NCBI RefSeq assembly: GCF_002443255.2
Contig: NW_019211454.1
Location: forward strand, 4,497,858-4,561,857
Reading direction: 5' to 3'
Length of the DNA: 64,000 bases
Source of the DNA: Varroa destructor
Lineage: Eukaryota; Arthropoda; Arachnida; Mesostigmata; Varroidae
The position numbers and the translations under genes are program-made. Below, piece by piece: positions 39,404 through 50,686 of this stretch. Position 1 is the stretch's first letter. Every line of letters begins with the position of its first letter. The notes under the pieces are model-generated. The model saw nothing but the letters and a program-made list of their open reading frames with translations. It was not told where the DNA came from and made no database searches.

Positions 39404-39580
39404 ATGGCTTTGGTACGATCAGTCGCAGCAAACGCTAGAGAAACAAGGTTTTCCTCCACTGCTATACCGCAAGTCACGTCTTCCCAACGTTATAATAGCA
39501 TTATTACAACGACATTCGTATCGCCTATGCACCGTAGACAGGGCAATGGCCTAATGAATAGTACAGAAATGTTCAGGTTT
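39404..39580 (+). CDS. Small gene model, exon 1
   Basis: ATG in context GGATGG opens 59 codons (MALVRSVAANARETRFSS...) to a strong donor TTT/gtaagtcc in phase 0. The N-terminus is Arg/Ser/Thr-rich with almost no acidic residues, which would suit a mitochondrial presequence. The proposed 78-nt intron is a multiple of three and open, so the unspliced frame also runs on to 39811 (135 codons). A competing ATG at 39396, with better context (ATAAAATG), starts another frame ending at 39554. The family is not recognised. Confidence 0.27.
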
Positions 39581-39658
39581 GTAAGTCCTTGTAAAATCGA
39601 AAGAAATCAGCCTGACGAAAGGCCAGTGAAGAAAAAAAAGAATGAATGTGTATTTCAG

Positions 39659-39811
39659 CGCTACGTTGCTCAATCCCAGTCGACAGAAACAACCAAAACG
39701 CTGACAGACCCAAAAAGAGGGCGATATTTAGCTGATGTATTGATTGCGTTGGAACGATGCCTTTTACACTTTTGGAGACCGTTTACGTTCATTTTTCAAA
39801 AGCCGATATAG
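39659..39811 (+). CDS. Small gene model, exon 2 (terminal)
   Basis: The acceptor ...atgaatgtgtatttcag is good. The frame continues in phase 0 for 50 codons (RYVAQSQSTETTKTLTDPKR...) and ends at TAG. The C-terminal end is basic and aromatic (HFWRPFTFIFQKPI). The nearest AATAAA downstream is at 40377, giving a long 3' UTR. No domain is recognised. Confidence 0.27.
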   Translation, partial: RYVAQSQSTETTKTLTDPKRGRYLADVLIALERCLLHFWRPFTFIFQKPI

Positions 39812-40184
39812 AAACATACTGTATGTACAATGACGATCTGTTCGAGATAGATATTTTATCGAGATAGATAAATGGATAACTTAATTGATTCAAGCTGTGG
39901 TCAGTCCTATGATTTTGTGGCAAGTTCTCCATGGCGGCGTATTCTATTGACTTCGTAAACTGTAAACGTGGCGGTATGTGCGCTTGACTAAGATTCTGTT
40001 TACATCTACTTGGTAAATAAGGCCCTACCATTTAAACGCGAACTAAAACTTCGGAAATAATTCATATCTGTTCTTTCTTGATTCTAAGCGGCCTTCACTG
40101 ATTTTAGCGGATGTTTCATGGGTTTTGAGTGTTCGAATAGACTGAAAAAGCCCCGTCTATGGGCACCAAACACTTTTTTTGTAA

Positions 40185-40350
40185 AGCAGAACAATTTACA
40201 CACTTGCTAATAGACTGGATTAAATCAAATGTGTTCCCAACAATGATCATCCTATGAACACTTCGATGGACATATTACAGGATGTTAAACGATATTTCGA
40301 GCGAGATAATAAGCCTATTTATTAACATCTACGTCAAATAGTAATCATTA
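40185..40350. repeat. Diverged dispersed repeat, copy 1
   Basis: Shares spaced blocks with 42455-42612 in the same order and nearly the same spacing: AACAATT, ATCAAAT, ATTACAGGATGTTAA and AATAGTAAT. Identity is low outside the blocks. Confidence 0.4.
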
Positions 40351-42454
40351 TTTAGAAAAAAAAAGTTTAACTTTTTAATAAACTGGCTCGTTTCGGCCTA
40401 CTCTAACGTCCACAGGTATATTCAAGGGAAGTACGTAAACCTTAATTTTGAGTTTCACACCCCATGTCTTTTAAAAGCTAGTAGTAGTTCACATTACGGT
40501 CTTTATCTGCCTCTAACTCTTGTTAACGAACTACCAATGAACATTCAAATAAACATTGTACAATTTAGGGTCCGCTTCAAATGCTGCATCATTCTACTTA
40601 ACGGATTGGCGTGAAGTTCTTGCTACACGAAATACTAACAAGATATGTAATGCTAACCGTGTTGAATCTGGAGAACCGATGTACTAAACTGTACTAGGGA
40701 CGCGTCGGCCAGTAATACCCGCGTGAATAATCTTTCGGCTCCAAGAAAGCGATTCGAAATATTTATACAGGATTCCGACAAGTGACTTGGCGGACAAATG
40801 TGTAAGGCAGAAAAATCTTCATCTCTGACATCTTACGGTCCACGCACACCGGTATACGCGATACACATAAAGAAAGGTTAACGTTTCAAAGAAAAAAAAA
40901 AAAGCAAACCTATCCAATTGGAAGCCAATTACTACTTCACTCAAACACTTCACTTATACAAGTAGCTATAATCAAAATAGATGATCTAGAATATTAATTG
41001 CGGGTTGGTTCAAGCCGTATGTTCATAGTATTTTGCCGGTATATTTCTGTGAATCACATTAGAGTAACAGTGATAGCTTTTTGGAACATCTCTACAGTCG
41101 AAGGATCAGAGAACGCTTAAGAGTTAACCGTTGAACTAGCGTCTGATTCGTAGGTAAGACAATACAACAATCTGTATTTTTAAGCTGTTTAATTCACTTA
41201 CAGACTACTTGAGTCGCTCTTGACTGACTTTGGTAGACTGTTTTCAAGCCGTCTTCTGCTGGCAGTCAGTAGTAGTTATGTAAATTCCTTTCTCACCATT
41301 CCTCCAATCATGCCCTTTTTGTGTAACTACAAGTAGGGTTCTGGTTGTTATAGATAGTTGCAATCTATTTGAATTAGCCTTACGAAAAAACGTAAGCCAA
41401 TACAATGTGAAAGATTGAATTTACTTTGTTTTTAGGACGAGTGGCTATTGAAACACTATCGAACCCGGTTCCTGTAAAAGCACGAGACAAATTTTTCAGG
41501 TCAGTGGCTGACGCGCAATTTGTTTAACTAAAATGCTTAACGGCAGTCAACTTAGTATTCCAAAGTTCCAGCTTTAATTAAATAAGTATTAAAAGCATGA
41601 CTAAATTGATTCATTAATTCGTGATGTTTCAGATATAATAAATGGGGGCTACACATATATCTCAAAATTCCTCTAAGTTGCATTAGGTAATAGGCCCCAT
41701 ATGCAATAAACTTCTATGAAGGAGTATGCAAAAAAAAAAGTATTTACGATTGCTATATTTTCCAAAATTACTTCCACACCTTTTTTCCTCTTCTTTTTTT
41801 GTTTTCTTTTTAATACGGCCACGAGTATCCACATAAGTACACACAACTAATGTACGCGTGTTAACAAGTTCGTATGGAACACAGTACCCCATGATAGTTA
41901 TAAATGTAGATTATCGCCGTAAAGCTCCTCTTGTAAGCTTTTGAGAAGCGTTTTCCCGCAGTTTATAGAGTGCACTCTGGCTCAGAATTTAGTTTCATCA
42001 GGAACGCTCAGGCTTACCGAAACAGGCAAGAACATTTTGCGTTGTTGCTCTGCTTGAAACGCCGGCACTAGCTTTGATTTTCCCTATCGGAATAGAACCT
42101 TAAACCTGGATCCAATTTGACATATCTATTAAATCGAAAATATTGGCCATGCCATCTCTCTGCAATCGATTCACTTTGAGCTGACCGCTCGTTAACTTAC
42201 ATATAGCGTTCCAACATAGATGACAAGAGTATTACTGGAGTAACAAAGTGATTCTGTTACATCATATGTCGGATAAATGTCTTCTAAGGAAAAACTCCAT
42301 TTAGTATTAGGACAACAGGTCGCACAGACAACAGATCCGCAATTCATACAATCTTAGACGACCCAACGCTTTGCAACCCAAATGGGGTGGTGGTGGTAAA
42401 TGCACCGTTAAGTCAGGTGAAAATAGGGTTTACCAGAAAGTTCACCACGAGGCA

Positions 42455-42612
42455 AAACAATTCACCGATCCGTTAAGAAATCAAATAAGTATGAATTAAT
42501 ATAATGACGCTTTCAACATCCTGAACAGATTTATTACAGGATGTTAACAAATACGTTTTAGATAAGAACATAAAGAGCAGTTCCTATTGACATACCCAAT
42601 AGTAATTATAGT
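42455..42612. repeat. Diverged dispersed repeat, copy 2
   Basis: See copy 1. The longest shared word is ATTACAGGATGTTAA (15 nt), with flanking blocks at distances of 80 versus 74 nt upstream and 66 versus 67 nt downstream. Confidence 0.4.
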
Positions 42613-42775
42613 CCCAGAGCAAAATCTTAGTTAAGACAAGCTGTTTCGATTGAAAATGGCTTAAGCGGCAAACCAATACCTGTAATAAAATAAACATTTG
42701 GCACAAACATCCATTTTCTGTAAACGTTATTATTGTTATAAAATTCTCCATACACAAATGATTTTCGTAATCACA

Positions 42776-43156
42776 TTAAAGCACATGTTCCAAGCCGTTG
42801 TAAACGTTCTTGCTTGCGAAACAGTAGCTATAGACAACGATCATGTAAAAAAAAAGAAAGCATAATTGCCATTTCGGGAAGGCACCGTGGGTGTCGCAGG
42901 GTAAGTCCAAAGTCAGGAGCGGTTTGTAAAATACACAACGCAACCCCTCACTTATCTTTTCTGTTCTCTGCGCAGAAACGAATATATCTATGATTGAAAA
43001 AAACGTGATAACGACATCGTGGCAAGAAATGTTGGATTGATCCAGTTCTTGCAACCAGCTGTGACATTTTTCCACTTGTTCTATGGCACGAAAAGCTTTG
43101 CTCAAGTATCCCTCAGAACTACAATAAAACTCGACGCTTTTTCTGTAACACCCCAT
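42776..43156 (-). CDS. Hypothetical single-exon ORF, 126 aa
   Basis: A minus-strand ATG-to-TAA frame, one of the longest with a true ATG in the window. The product begins MGCYRKSVEFYCSSEGYLSK, has eight Cys, a helical-looking charged middle, and a hydrophobic run near residues 97-112 (CFLFFYMIVVYSYC) that could span a membrane. That run is partly encoded by a nine-T homopolymer, which weakens the case. No promoter, polyadenylation signal or family was identified. Frames this long are near chance expectation. Confidence 0.18.
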   Translation of the reverse strand: MGCYRKSVEFYCSSEGYLSKAFRAIEQVEKCHSWLQELDQSNISCHDVVITFFSIIDIFVSAQRTEKISEGLRCVFYKPLLTLDLPCDTHGAFPKWQLCFLFFYMIVVYSYCFASKNVYNGLEHVL

Positions 43157-44537
43157 GAGAGATGATAGCCGCTATATTTTTCTGGTCGTATCTGGTTAGA
43201 AGTAATTCGGGAAATCAATTTGGAATAATCAACGATGATTTCTCCATATATATGCTGTGACATCTGAATGGACTATCCGCTTGTAACGTTAGAGTGCCCG
43301 CAGAGCAATTCTTAATTTCGAATAAGAAAATAATTCGAAACTAGAAAAGATCCACGATTGTAAGTTATATAGTTTAAGTAGATGCGCAGTTACTTTTCAC
43401 TTCCCGGCTATATTCATATTTCCGAAAATCTCTAAGAAATCTTTCTAGATCAATAGTGGTGACTCAATGTTGAGAAAATCCGTTAATCAAATTAAACTGT
43501 CTCTAACAGGCCTCACACACTGGCACTATTATCGGCACATGACTCACACGCCATGTAACCGTAATGTGTGATCTAATGAAATCTACTATCCGAATCTGCT
43601 TTAATTCTTCGAATTCACCTTGGTCGTAAGGTTGAACTAAGCGTCTACGATTGCGTCAATCCAAATCCAGCAATTTATCGGCAGCTATCGATAATGACCA
43701 GTCTGTCTGATAGAATGAGTAGATAGCTGGCTGAGTTAAGCCTCTGATCAGATATCAATAGGCCCGCCAGAATCTACACAAATACGAATCCTTATAGATC
43801 TCTTGGATGATGATTGTGCGTGAATATTACGTGTTCATGCATGAGCCCGTACCCCTACCTACCGACGGCGACGCTGCCTCGACCGGCGACAAGCGTGAGC
43901 GGGCGGATACGCACTCAATCAAATGTTCTGCTGGTTATCGAGCTATCATATAGTATGTCATTGTTGTCAGCGATAATGGGATAGAAGCTTGCGCACCTAC
44001 GTTTGCTTGAATCCGTCTAAAACATACGAGTATCCTACGCTTCATGTGGCGTTCCTCTACCTTCATTGCCGTCGCGGCCGAAACAAGCTTTGTCCACGCA
44101 GTCCTGTAACCGCTCCTTCCAAAACTTTCATGGTCCGCCTTGATTTCAATCATGTAGTTTGGCAGCGGCTAACGTGTCACAAAACAGCTCAAGCGATAAT
44201 ACTTAACTCTATAGTTATATATACTTAAACTACATAATAACAAGTACGAACATATACATTAAGTGCGCGTAATGGAATCGAGAGTTCGACTTCGTCCCCC
44301 TTTTACAGATCAGATCTATGAGATATTAGTCATGTAGACAATGTATAGCCGTCACTTGATCCTTCGCTCGTTAAGACTCGCTTTCCTTAGTAACATATAT
44401 AACATTGCAAGGCATACTTAAATAGCGGATGGTGCTTACCGATTGCCGTCCAGTACCTCTTAAGCGTCGCTAGACAGGCCGCGAGAATTGGAATCGGAAA
44501 CACTCTGAACTGAAACTTTACAGCCAAGTGCCGCAAA
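43157..44537. other. Upstream region of the secreted-protein gene
   Basis: No exon supported. Contains an 8-bp-arm inverted repeat around TTTCGAAT at about 43318-43342 and a GC-richer patch at 43.85-44.15 kb open in both strands. Confidence 0.35.
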
Positions 44538-44545
44538 TATATAAG
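44538..44545 (+). promoter_or_regulatory. TATA-like element
   Basis: TATATAAG lies 35 nt before the ATG of the signal-peptide exon. If it is used, the 5' UTR would be only a few nucleotides, so it may be coincidental or the real start site may lie upstream. Confidence 0.25.
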
Positions 44546-44572
44546 TGAAGTGTGCAATCTTCGAGCTAAGAA

Positions 44573-44783
44573 ATGTGGAGTATAGCGATATTAGTTTTTG
44601 CTGCTATATCGGCGGTTTGTCAGACGCGCCCCCACCTTGCCGATAGGGATTCTGGAGAGCAAACACACGCACCTCGATTGCGCGGTTTCGAACATCTTCT
44701 GGGAGAACCGCTGCCATCATTAAATGAGAATCCAACAATCTTCAAGGGCAATAGGATCATCATGCTTGTTGGAGACGGAACGT
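44573..44783 (+). CDS. Putative secreted protein, exon 1 (signal peptide)
   Basis: ATG opens 70 codons beginning MWSIAILVFAAISAVCQ, a textbook signal peptide with cleavage expected around residues 16-18. A polar, proline-containing stretch follows, and then FKGNRIIMLVGDG at residues 57-69. The exon ends at a strong donor (ACGT/gtaagt) in phase 1. The frame would otherwise continue only 12 codons to a stop, supporting splicing. The protein would enter the secretory pathway. Family not recognised. Exons 2 to 5 were assigned because phases match and splice sites are good; the chain is inference. Confidence 0.48.
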
Positions 44784-45110
44784 GTAAGTTAAAATTTCCG
44801 GAAGTTCGAAGCAAATGGTAGTAGGGCACTTTGATGAGCTCATATCTAATCCTTCCCTAGGAGAAAAATTTGTTATGTTTGAAAACTTAACAAAGAGATC
44901 CAAACCTCTTGGTCTAAAAATGTGCAGTCAGATGGACCTAACAGATGGAATATTATTTTTTTCCGTACTAATACCGATTAGTTTAAACTATTTATGCCCT
45001 GCTAGACAGAATAGACGAACCCCGTACGGTTTTTTAGTTCTTAGCTTTCTCGAGTCTACAGGCATAATGTCTCGGGTGGCTGGCCCTTTCCAGCGCGAAA
45101 AGAACGTGTC

Positions 45111-45135
45111 GGCGCCAGGCTTCGAACCTGCGCCA
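45111..45135 (+). repeat. Dispersed palindromic motif, copy 2
   Basis: GCGCCAGGCTTCGAACCTGCGCCAC in two parts (GGCGCCAGGCTTCGAA and CCTGCGCCAC) is itself nearly palindromic. It matches 32583-32607 at about 23 of 27 positions including the following TT. The minus-strand reading has a B-box-like GGTTCGAAGCC. Confidence 0.5.
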
Positions 45136-45929
45136 CTTCACTGTTCCTTAATTTAGTCGGAAAACACATTACCAGTATACCTTTAAAGGGGACTTGTAGT
45201 ATAATAAATAAGTACCTCTGTCTGCCATAATCAACCAGCAAAAGCATAGCAACAATATTTACCTACCGAAAAATCGATCTCGTGCCTTAAAAACTAACAG
45301 AAGCTAAACAGCCATGATGTAACCTCTGAATAACCCTCGGGGAAGATCTATATTATATGGTAGAGGAATTGGGGTAGAATATATGCGACCATATGTTTGA
45401 TGCAGTACATTTCGTACACATAACTGTTTAGATGTGACAATATGATCAGAACTAAGTGCGATGAACACAACATGTTTAATATAACCTTCTTTTATATACA
45501 ATATGCTATCAAAACATGTACATATGGTGGACTGCGTCATCAGTTATTATGCTTACTAATTGCCACCGAGGTAGATTACTTCGTTCCGGTGGGTCGACAA
45601 TATACGAACATTTTGTACTTTTTTTTCTTTTCGAAGTTTTAACTCATTAGGAATAAAAAATTATAAACATTTGTAGGCCCACTTGCTTGGTACCTGATGA
45701 TGCGTCGCACCTTGTCTGAATTGGCATCATTCTAAGCGTCACTAACGTGCGCTCATCATGGCCTATGCTGTAGTGTACAATTAAAGTTTATATGTCATCA
45801 TCCGAACACTTTGCGATGCAATCATCTATGTATACTTCCAGTTGGTATTTGCCTAATCAATAGAATTCAACTATTGTCCTCAAACTCTGCTTCTCAATGC
45901 AGTGGTTCTATTTTTATTGAAATTGGCTA

Positions 45930-46350
45930 TTGGTTAACAAAACCATTTTGATCGCATACGAAAGCAGGCCTAAAATCAGATGGACGTCACCTACTGACAG
46001 ATGGTACCTTGGTTGTACCGTGTTTTCTAGATGCCCGTGTTACATATGTTCGGCGATTTGGTCTCATATCGATGACCTCCGTACATTTGCGACGTTTGCT
46101 AACAACTGCAAAATAGTTTATACTTCCAACGAAGAAGTGGCACGCAGTATATGCCGTGTTCTGGAACAATATTCTGGGCTTCATGATGAATTGCAAACCG
46201 CTGCATCGTTCCGTCCATCCACTCGTGCTTCCTCCCACATCAACGCTGTTATGGACGGCGTCCAATTGGCCTCGATGAATAGGACGAGTTTTGTTTAGAT
46301 ACAATAGTCGTTCGGTACTTCACGTTCAATCGACATATATGGGCCGCCTG
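45930..46350 (+). mobile_element. Possible decayed LINE reverse-transcriptase fragment
   Basis: A plus frame ending at 46298 contains FANNCKIVYTSNEEVARSIC followed by a RVLEQYSGL segment. This resembles the region after the catalytic FADD box of non-LTR reverse transcriptases, where a helix of the form SxEExARxIxxxLExYSxxSGL is usual. The DD pair would be mutated to NN. A similar short segment, RYFTFNRHIWAA, lies in another frame at 46313-46348, as expected after a frameshift. The upstream RT motifs are not recognisable, so this remains tentative. It lies inside intron 1 of the secreted-protein model. Confidence 0.3.
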
Positions 46351-48660
46351 TAGTTAGTCACAAGCAGCGCAAACGGTTTTCTATATGACACATGTAGCAT
46401 CTAGCTGATTACGTGCGTACATGCCTTTGTACAGCGATGTGGATGGCTGATTCTCTATATGTGAATGTACCATCTTATGGACCCATTATAGACAACGGTC
46501 CGTTCGTACAGAACAACTACAACAACAGGAAAGAATCATGGCAAGACCGACGAGTTGATCTTTTGACATATCGGATCACTGGAAACGGATAAGGTTCAGG
46601 CTGACAGACTGGGCGCAGTAATTCATGGATAGCGTTGCAATAACAGGTAATAAACAGAGACCATAATAGTGCAATAAGCGATGCGTCTAGTTGAAAGAGA
46701 CAGGCATGTTAACGGAACGGCGCTCGTAGTTGGACTAATCGAATAGCAACGATGGCTGTTTGGTCGAAGCTCGAGAACGAATGAAGACTGCATACTCTTC
46801 TTAAACCGATCTCACGACATGCTCGGTATATGTGTATACTATTCGGATTCCTGTACAGACACTTAGATGTGTTCACAACAACGGTCGAGCGTGTCGATCA
46901 ACGGCATAGCGGTTAGTGCCGTAATAAAATGATATAATGGTTCAGTGAGTATTAAAAGTTAAAAAAAAAAAACTTAGATATACTATGGAAAAGCATAACA
47001 AACTCTCTCTCGCAAAAGTGCAGAGTGCAGAGTTTCTGTATACATGCAGTGTGCGATTAACATATCCCATGATGATCATGTTTTCAGTGACCAACAACAA
47101 CACGTTGAAATATTCTCGATAATATCTACTTACCTAAATTCACAAATGAACTTATAATTGACGTGTGAAGCTTTTTTTTTTGAAGAAGAAGATGAAGAAG
47201 TTTCTTTCAAGCTGATATTGGAAAATAGTCACAGTCGGACGCAGTTTAGTAAGCAGACCAAACAACAGCCAACTAAAACGGCACAGTACAAGTTAAATTA
47301 CTCGAAACGATAAGGACACGTGTCTATTAATCGAACTTGTTGTAGAAGTTAAAATGCACATAACAAAGTTGGCCTATGTTGGCAGGTGCACGCGATCTCA
47401 TTTTTCAAGAAAATCTGAACAAGAAAATAGCAATTACAAAGTTATACGAAAGGACAACTTTACAATGAACGCTTTTATTTCACGTACAGGAGTGTCTATG
47501 GGCTTATGCCGTCCACAATACGATGCTCAATGAAACAGTTATGATGTATGTCCTATGGGCCGCGACCTGGGTGCGTTTGTTCGCCGACAACGCTAACTGG
47601 GTCGTACCTATATTTATATATGCTGCTTCTAAGAAAGTATATTTTATTATAATTATATCCGCATTATTCGTATTAACTATTGCCTACTGGTAAATTATAT
47701 GTGTTACTAAGATTGGTTCAAATCACTTTAATAAAACCGTGTTCTTTGATGATGGATTATACGCACAATTTTTTCGTAAAAGCTGCTATATTACTACGGA
47801 ATAGTTTCGTTTGAAATGATTCGACGTGTACCAGACATAAGTTAAACTTACGCGAGTGAGCACCTTCTGATTTTTATCGGTAACTAGATTTGTAAGTTGC
47901 TCTTCTTTAGCTATTAGATAGTTGTTTATTCATTGTAAAAGAAATCTAAATGAACCGTTCGTTTAGATCATGCGTTCCGTTTGATTTTAAGTTCGAATCA
48001 ATCACTATAAAAAAACAAGCTTCACTCACTGAACTCTAATACTGATTGCCTACTTTTAACATACATTCAGTAGATAAAACAACTGATCAACAATTCAAGA
48101 ATACATACAATACACATAGGGTGCTAGATCGATGCTGCGACGAATGTCAGGCTGGCAGAAACGATGCTCCCTCCAATCGTTCCGCAACGGGTCACGTCAG
48201 AGAAATGTATAGTTCTATGGCCGCATACGCTTAACGCCGTATGTACATTAGCCCCTAGTGATCGAAGTAGACGGAACACATTTCTTCTCGCTTGATGACC
48301 ATATGGACTATCGAAAGGGGGCGCATTTTTTCAAAAGTATTCCACCGTTTTTAAAGCCTTACTTTAATTCATGATGGCGCATCTGCGACTAGGCTACAAC
48401 TCATAACCTACCATCTAACTAGTTTGTGGCGGTAAATTTAAACAAGTTTGATATAATTGAAATATCTATCACTTATCCCAACTTTGACAGTACATACACT
48501 CGATATGCTCTGGCGTTCATCAGTGTCACGTCCCCTAAATCATCCCATGTCTTAACGTCATCACAACGTATTAGGTAAAACGTCAAGACGCAGAGGTATC
48601 ATAATATTTACATATGCACATTTCTGTTGATTCTTAATGATTGATCTGTTATGTTTGCAG

Positions 48661-48728
48661 GGAATTGTAGTGATCCGGGTATGCTTTTGAAGGTCATGGG
48701 CAATCTAACAGAATTACGACGAGTTGTG
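48661..48728 (+). CDS. Putative secreted protein, exon 2
   Basis: The acceptor ...tgatctgttatgtttgcag and donor GTTGTG/gtgagt are both strong. The 68-nt exon enters in phase 1, matching exon 1, and leaves in phase 0. With the split Trp codon it reads WNCSDPGMLLKVMGNLTELR and then RVV (residues 71-93). It carries two N-glycosylation sequons (NCS, NLT) and a short amphipathic helix-like segment. Confidence 0.42.
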
Positions 48729-49401
48729 GTGAGTCCGTCTCTGCACACCGTGAAGAAGGCATCGGACGCAATTAGTGTTACTTGTTTGGCAGTTGGCTTG
48801 AGTTCTATTTTAAAAGGAAACAGGATGATGTAATTTTCACATACAGGGATCCACTTACAAGTCTCATCTAGGTACCAGACCGAACGCGTATCATTATCGT
48901 GATGATTATGGTTATTATTATTATTATTACATGGTTTCTCAACGTCATTTGGCACTCAGCGATGTCCGAATGCGTCGTACTAGACAATAGAATAGAGAAC
49001 AATTGCCGAGCCCGCCACAGACGGCGCACCTGCCAATGGACAGGGAAAGCATTTAATCAACTGCTAAAGCAGACGAAAAAAATCTTTGTCTCATTATCGT
49101 ATATATGGATATCTTTCTCACGCGTTAGCGGCAGTCTGTAAGCAACCTAGAGATTATTTTGCAAATATGCTTTTCGTTACCTAGCATAACCATGGACGGC
49201 AAAATCAATGCTTGCGTATGGTACAGTTGTATAGCGTCATGTTTTTATGAGCGACCAATAAAACAATCGTGTCGAACATCGTGACGGGGAATAGCGGCGT
49301 TCGTCTGCTATTTTGCAGCGTCGCGCCACTCTGGATGATACCATAACTTTCGATGTTGTCCTTAAGCATCACTTTTGTTTCTAGTTGGCCGCTGCATGAA
49401 T

Positions 49402-49457
<56 letters not shown>

Positions 49458-50472
49458 GTATGTGGGATGGGCTGAATTTTAAGATCGTATATTACCTTTA
49501 CAGACAACAAAATGCCGCATGGCTCGTTGCGGCAAAAATATTAGGAAAAATCCTGCGGATGTTGTAGCAATAGCTCGAAGGTGATCCATTTGTATTCGGC
49601 AATTCTATTGATATATCAACATGGTTTTTTCTATTCTGTTCAACGTGTTAAGTCGTTCCCCTTATAATTGAGCAACGTTTTTACGCGTATATATGTACAT
49701 ATAGATGCTGAACATATAGTCGATTCCACAGCATCTCGACCATTGCTCTATGTGGATAGTTCAGCTTTTCCTTATAAATAATGAATGAAAAGTATGCAGC
49801 ACGCAACAATGTATCGACGAAGAAAGTCGAAGCCTTCAATTAAGTATAGGGAGTTCAGTCTTCATCTCTGGCATCATGTTGCCACAGCTGATATTGAGTC
49901 GGCTTTATCGAAAAATAGGAAAAAGAATATGAAGAAGCCCAATTTGGTGGCTATTCAAAATAGCACTAGACGCGCAATGGATAGTGTACACCGTTCTATT
50001 GTGGACCTAATAAGTTGACAGTGCACGTTCTACGAAAGACGCAGATCGAAATTATGATGTTTCTGCACGTGTGGTGTCGGCAATTTTAGTACGTACCGTT
50101 CATTCGGGTCGGCAAGTTCTTATTTCCCAATTTAGATAAAGAAGGTAATATTCTTACAGCAATAAGTTAAATGCTAAACTTATAACAATAAATCCAGCAT
50201 ATCTTGGAAGTTAAAGATTAGCTGAAATGCTTGCATGGCATTTTTATTCTAGTCTTACCTTTCAGCCCCTGAATAGTAAGATGGCGTAATCAGTATCAGA
50301 ACACACTATGTAACTGGTGGTACGGGTAATTGGCTAGAACAGAGATTGAGTAAGGAGACACGAATGAATAACAACATGTATTATAAATTACAGCCCGATA
50401 CCTTGATTCGGTTGAGAGATCTAATAATACTATTCCTATCTAAGCTTGTTCACTTGTTTATTCGATTCAAAG
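48729..50472 (+). other. Putative intron 2
   Basis: Contains (TA)n at 49404-49452 and a 77-codon ATG frame at 49785-50018 that is Lys/Arg-rich. That frame also includes a strong acceptor (...gcatcatgttgccacag) ahead of 48 nt-phase-1 coding-like sequence. It could be an alternative terminal exon for exon 1, but the evidence is thin. Confidence 0.3.
49404..49452. repeat. (AT)n microsatellite, 49 nt
   Basis: Longest perfect dinucleotide array in the window. Confidence 0.97.
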
Positions 50473-50686
50473 GATAAATGCTTCATAGCTAGCTCCGAAG
50501 ATCTGTCGCCAAGTGATATCGAGTCGGGTGAAGACAATTCTACGTCCGTTAATCATCTGAATCTCGTGGTGGCTAAAAGAGAGACAGCCAACATTAGCGT
50601 CGAAGAGACCGAGTCTTCACAAAACGGTATCAGGATGCGTTATATAGCTACTTCATCGTCTTCGGTCTCAACAGGATCCCCAGCAG
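50473..50686 (+). CDS. Putative secreted protein, exon 3
   Basis: A pyrimidine-rich tract ending ...tattcgattcaaag precedes the exon; the donor is CCAGCAG/gtaaca. It enters in phase 0, matching exon 2, and leaves in phase 1. The 71 codons (residues 94-164) are Ser/Thr- and Glu/Asp-rich, with sequons NST and NIS and a Ser-rich end (ATSSSSVSTGSPA). This suggests a flexible, possibly glycosylated region. The acceptor is less certain than the frame; a site 16 nt later (...cttcatag) is out of phase. Confidence 0.35.

Larger units (their letters stand above)
39812..42775. other. AT-rich stretch with one half of a diverged repeat pair
   Basis: No exon supported. Contains an imperfect 17-nt tandem duplication near 39839-39870 and the repeat copy at 40185-40350. 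Confidence 0.4.
44784..48660 (+). other. Putative intron 1 of the secreted-protein gene
   Basis: 3.9 kb, with no further exon of this gene seen. Holds the second copy of the TTCGAACC motif (45111-45135) and a possible decayed reverse-transcriptase fragment (45930-46350). Confidence 0.35.
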
